64,000 nucleotides of DNA from Natronospirillum operosum. GTDB taxonomy: Bacteria; Pseudomonadota; Gammaproteobacteria; Pseudomonadales; Natronospirillaceae. Positions 62,885-64,000 of the stretch are shown here, one piece after another (positions within the stretch are counted from its first letter, which is position 1; each line of letters begins with the position of its first letter). The notes under the pieces were generated by a model. The model had not been told where the DNA came from, did no database searches, and worked only from the letters and a program-made list of their open reading frames with translations. Location: positions 140,671 through 204,670 of the forward strand of contig NZ_SRMF01000005.1 of the NCBI RefSeq assembly GCF_004768465.1. Reading direction: 5' to 3'. The position numbers and the translations under genes are program-made.

Positions 62885-62965
62885 GGTGATCTCCGTTGAA
62901 CATTTTCTGCCAACGGTAGCCGAGCGGATCACGGGTTGTTAGATGTGGTTAATGGAGCACTTACC
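62701..62965. repeat. right 265-bp inverted repeat of the IS66 element
   Basis: The original tnpA-side end of the element, ending GGAGCACTTACC. It is matched in inverse orientation by 60319-60583. Confidence 0.9.
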
Positions 62966-63317
62966 AAGAAGCAACACTATCACTGAAAGCACAGTTCATA
63001 AGGACCTGAAAATTCCGAGAGAGAATGCGGCTGCCTTGGTGGAATTCAGAAATGCTCTAGTGCATAAAGGATGTAGTTATTTTGATGCAATCAAAATTGC
63101 ATGGCATAAGATCAAATCTAATCACAAAAAGGTAAACCCTAAAATATTATCCACAGTGATCGAGGGGAAGGTGGATCCTGCGTATTTTGCACTGGCAGTT
63201 TTTGATTTGCTCTTGTCCGACTTAGCAAGGAGAAGCGGAATTCCGATAGATTGGGTGCGACGATCATCTTGTTTGAGTTTCTTGCATGCCGATGGTGGTG
63301 CCGTTGGTAGTGATTGA
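62943..63317 (+). pseudogene. C-terminal fragment of a HEPN-like protein, cut by IS66
   Basis: The open frame opens inside the IS66 end and only its part from about 62966 is native. It encodes 'ENAAALVEFRNALVHKGCSY', in which RNALVH is the R-x4-H motif of HEPN RNases, then 'AYFALAVFDLLLSDLARRSG'. The 5' part of the gene is missing: nothing similar is found between the antitoxin stop and the left end of the element, so that segment was lost. It may be the ruined toxin partner of the antitoxin at 59842. Confidence 0.5.
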
Positions 63318-63669
63318 AGTTCTCGGTAAGATCGCCGGCTACCCCATTTAATGCCAAGCCTGAAAACGAGGTGGATTACCCATCAGCCTGCGCTTAGCCC
63401 AGTCAGACACACCTTTTTTGTTTGTGGAACACTTCTGTTGGATTGTTCCACACAAGTCGCAACACGAAACCTCAGCTCTTTGCTAGTCCCAAGATCTTGA
63501 TAGTGGGCTGAAACTTAGCAATGGTGCAGGGTTTGGTTGGTTTCGGCTCATGAGGCAACTTGTAGAGCACTGAACAGGCGGACATCTTTACAAAGATTGC
63601 GACCATAAAGTGTCCGAAACGGACAAGTTATGCGCGCAACAACAGATGCGGGGGAAATCTAGAGAGGGA
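63318..63669. other. island right border region, no gene
   Basis: 352 bases with no convincing gene. A perfect 9-bp dyad TGTGGAACA/TGTTCCACA (63423-63452) has no T-run on either strand. The right border repeat occupies 63570-63639. Confidence 0.6.
63570..63639. repeat. right border repeat of the accessory island
   Basis: Direct repeat of 47111-47157 (46 of 47 bases the same), followed by CGGACAAGTTATGCGCGCAA, which is the reverse complement (19 of 20) of the sequence that follows the left copy. It lies 31 bases from the tRNA gene. Confidence 0.85.
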
Positions 63670-63746
63670 TGGTGGGCCTTGCTGGACTTGAACCAGCGAC
63701 CAATCGATTATGAGTCGACTGCTCTAACCAACTGAGCTAAAGGCCC
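63670..63746 (-). tRNA. ileX: tRNA-Ile2 (CAU anticodon)
   Basis: 77-nt tRNA with encoded CCA (63670-63672). The acceptor stem is GGGCCTT/AAGGCCC, and the anticodon loop CTCATAA gives CAU. The T-arm side, 'TTGGTCGCTGGTTCAAGTCC', matches E. coli tRNA-Ile2 rather than elongator tRNA-Met, so C34 should be changed to lysidine by TilS and the tRNA should read AUA. The acceptor discriminator is A. It sits at the right edge of the island; tRNA genes are common island targets, but no tRNA fragment is found at the left border. Confidence 0.92.
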
Positions 63747-63856
63747 CCTGACTGGGTGTTGGACTGCCTGGCTTGGATGTGCCCTCGCCAAGGGGCAGCA
63801 TTATAGCGGAGGGTGTGCTGCTTTCAATAGCACGGTTTAGCCTGGAAGGCTTCTTT

Positions 63857-64000
63857 GCAGGCGGCGGCGCTTGGCTGCGCATGCGTGAGCAAGGCTCACA
63901 GCCTACAAATAAGCCACCCTGTAGGCGGCGGCGCTTGGCCGCGCATGCGTGAGCAAGGCTCACAGCCTACAAATAAGCCACCCTGTAGGCGGCGGCGCTT
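63857..64000. repeat. 64-bp tandem repeats with REP-like hairpins
   Basis: Units starting at 63857, 63921 and 63985 are nearly identical, with a period of 64 bp, and the array runs off the window. Each unit has a dyad GTAGGC...GCCTAC about 50 bp wide with GC-rich inner arms, followed by a short spacer AAATAAGCCACCCT. This resembles intergenic REP/BIME-type repeats of gammaproteobacteria. Confidence 0.85.

Larger units (their letters stand above)
60319..62965 (-). mobile_element. rearranged IS66-family insertion sequence
   Basis: 2,647 bp with tnpA, tnpB and tnpC in the standard IS66 order on the minus strand. The outer 265 bp on each side are inverted copies of each other (60319-60583 and 62701-62965, one difference noted in the coding part), because the tnpA end has been duplicated at the tnpC end. 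Usual IS66 inverted repeats are about 20 bp. No 8-bp target duplication is visible (flanks AAGAGAT and AAGAAGCA differ), so it did not reach this form by simple transposition. tnpC has an internal stop, so the element is probably immobile on its own. Confidence 0.88.

Noticed and set aside
60311..62975. 8-bp target duplication for IS66.
   Set aside because: The flanks outside GGTAAG...CTTACC do not match at 7, 8 or 9 bases.
63423..63452. TGTGGAACA/TGTTCCACA dyad as a terminator.
   Set aside because: The T-rich stretch is upstream on the plus strand and becomes A-rich after the hairpin on the minus strand, so neither orientation terminates.

Overview
The window reads as chromosomal DNA of a free-living, probably marine or salt-tolerant gammaproteobacterium. 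DbpA, a FetAB-type exporter, the GTTAACATT-type AT-rich promoters in otherwise roughly 60% GC DNA and an E. coli-like tRNA-Ile2(CAU) support this. No marker fixes the genus. About 47 kb of dense, ordinary chromosome is followed by a 16.5 kb accessory island that ends beside the tRNA gene.

Region by region: (1) 1-187, the tail of an alpha/beta hydrolase. (2) 214-6416, a tightly overlapping catabolic operon (class III aminotransferase, CoA-transferase A and B, M20 deacylase, thiolase) divergent from a LysR regulator. The enzyme set fits breakdown of an N-acylated beta-amino acid such as N6-acetyl-beta-lysine through a 3-oxoacyl-CoA. (3) 6501-14819, an uncharacterised six-gene operon: a large TPR protein, a DUF1266 protein and four proteins I cannot place. 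(4) 15045-22204, housekeeping genes: AraC/GyrI-like regulator, Popeye/cNMP-binding membrane protein, DbpA helicase, adenine deaminase, hydrolase-OsmC fusion, chemoreceptor.

(5) 22237-41177 is a complete erythritol (C4 polyol) utilisation locus like the ery loci of Brucella and rhizobia. A ribose-type ABC importer (eryEFG plus DUF2291) brings in the polyol. EryA phosphorylates it, EryB oxidises it, and EryC, EryH (TpiA2) and EryI (RpiB) isomerise the tetrulose phosphate to D-erythrose 4-phosphate. Aldolase, transketolase and a class I FBPase/SBPase-like enzyme in the same locus can route erythrose 4-phosphate into pentose phosphates through sedoheptulose bisphosphate. Four regulators (EryD, two DeoR types, one SorC type) are interleaved, and two sets of palindromes mark likely shared operators.

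(6) 41206-46929: a decayed Na/Pi cotransporter gene behind a consensus promoter and a long structured leader, MgtE, an AraC regulator, a VOC protein and FetAB. (7) 47111-63639 is the accessory island, bounded by 47-bp direct repeats. It carries a DUF5623 gene paired with an HsdR_N-type nuclease/P-loop ATPase, a TPR-HEPN protein, a full QatABCD anti-phage system, an unassigned gene, and an Xre/MbcA/ParS-type antitoxin gene separated from a HEPN fragment by a rearranged IS66 element. The island looks like a defence island. The window ends with tRNA-Ile2 and a 64-bp tandem repeat array that runs off the edge.
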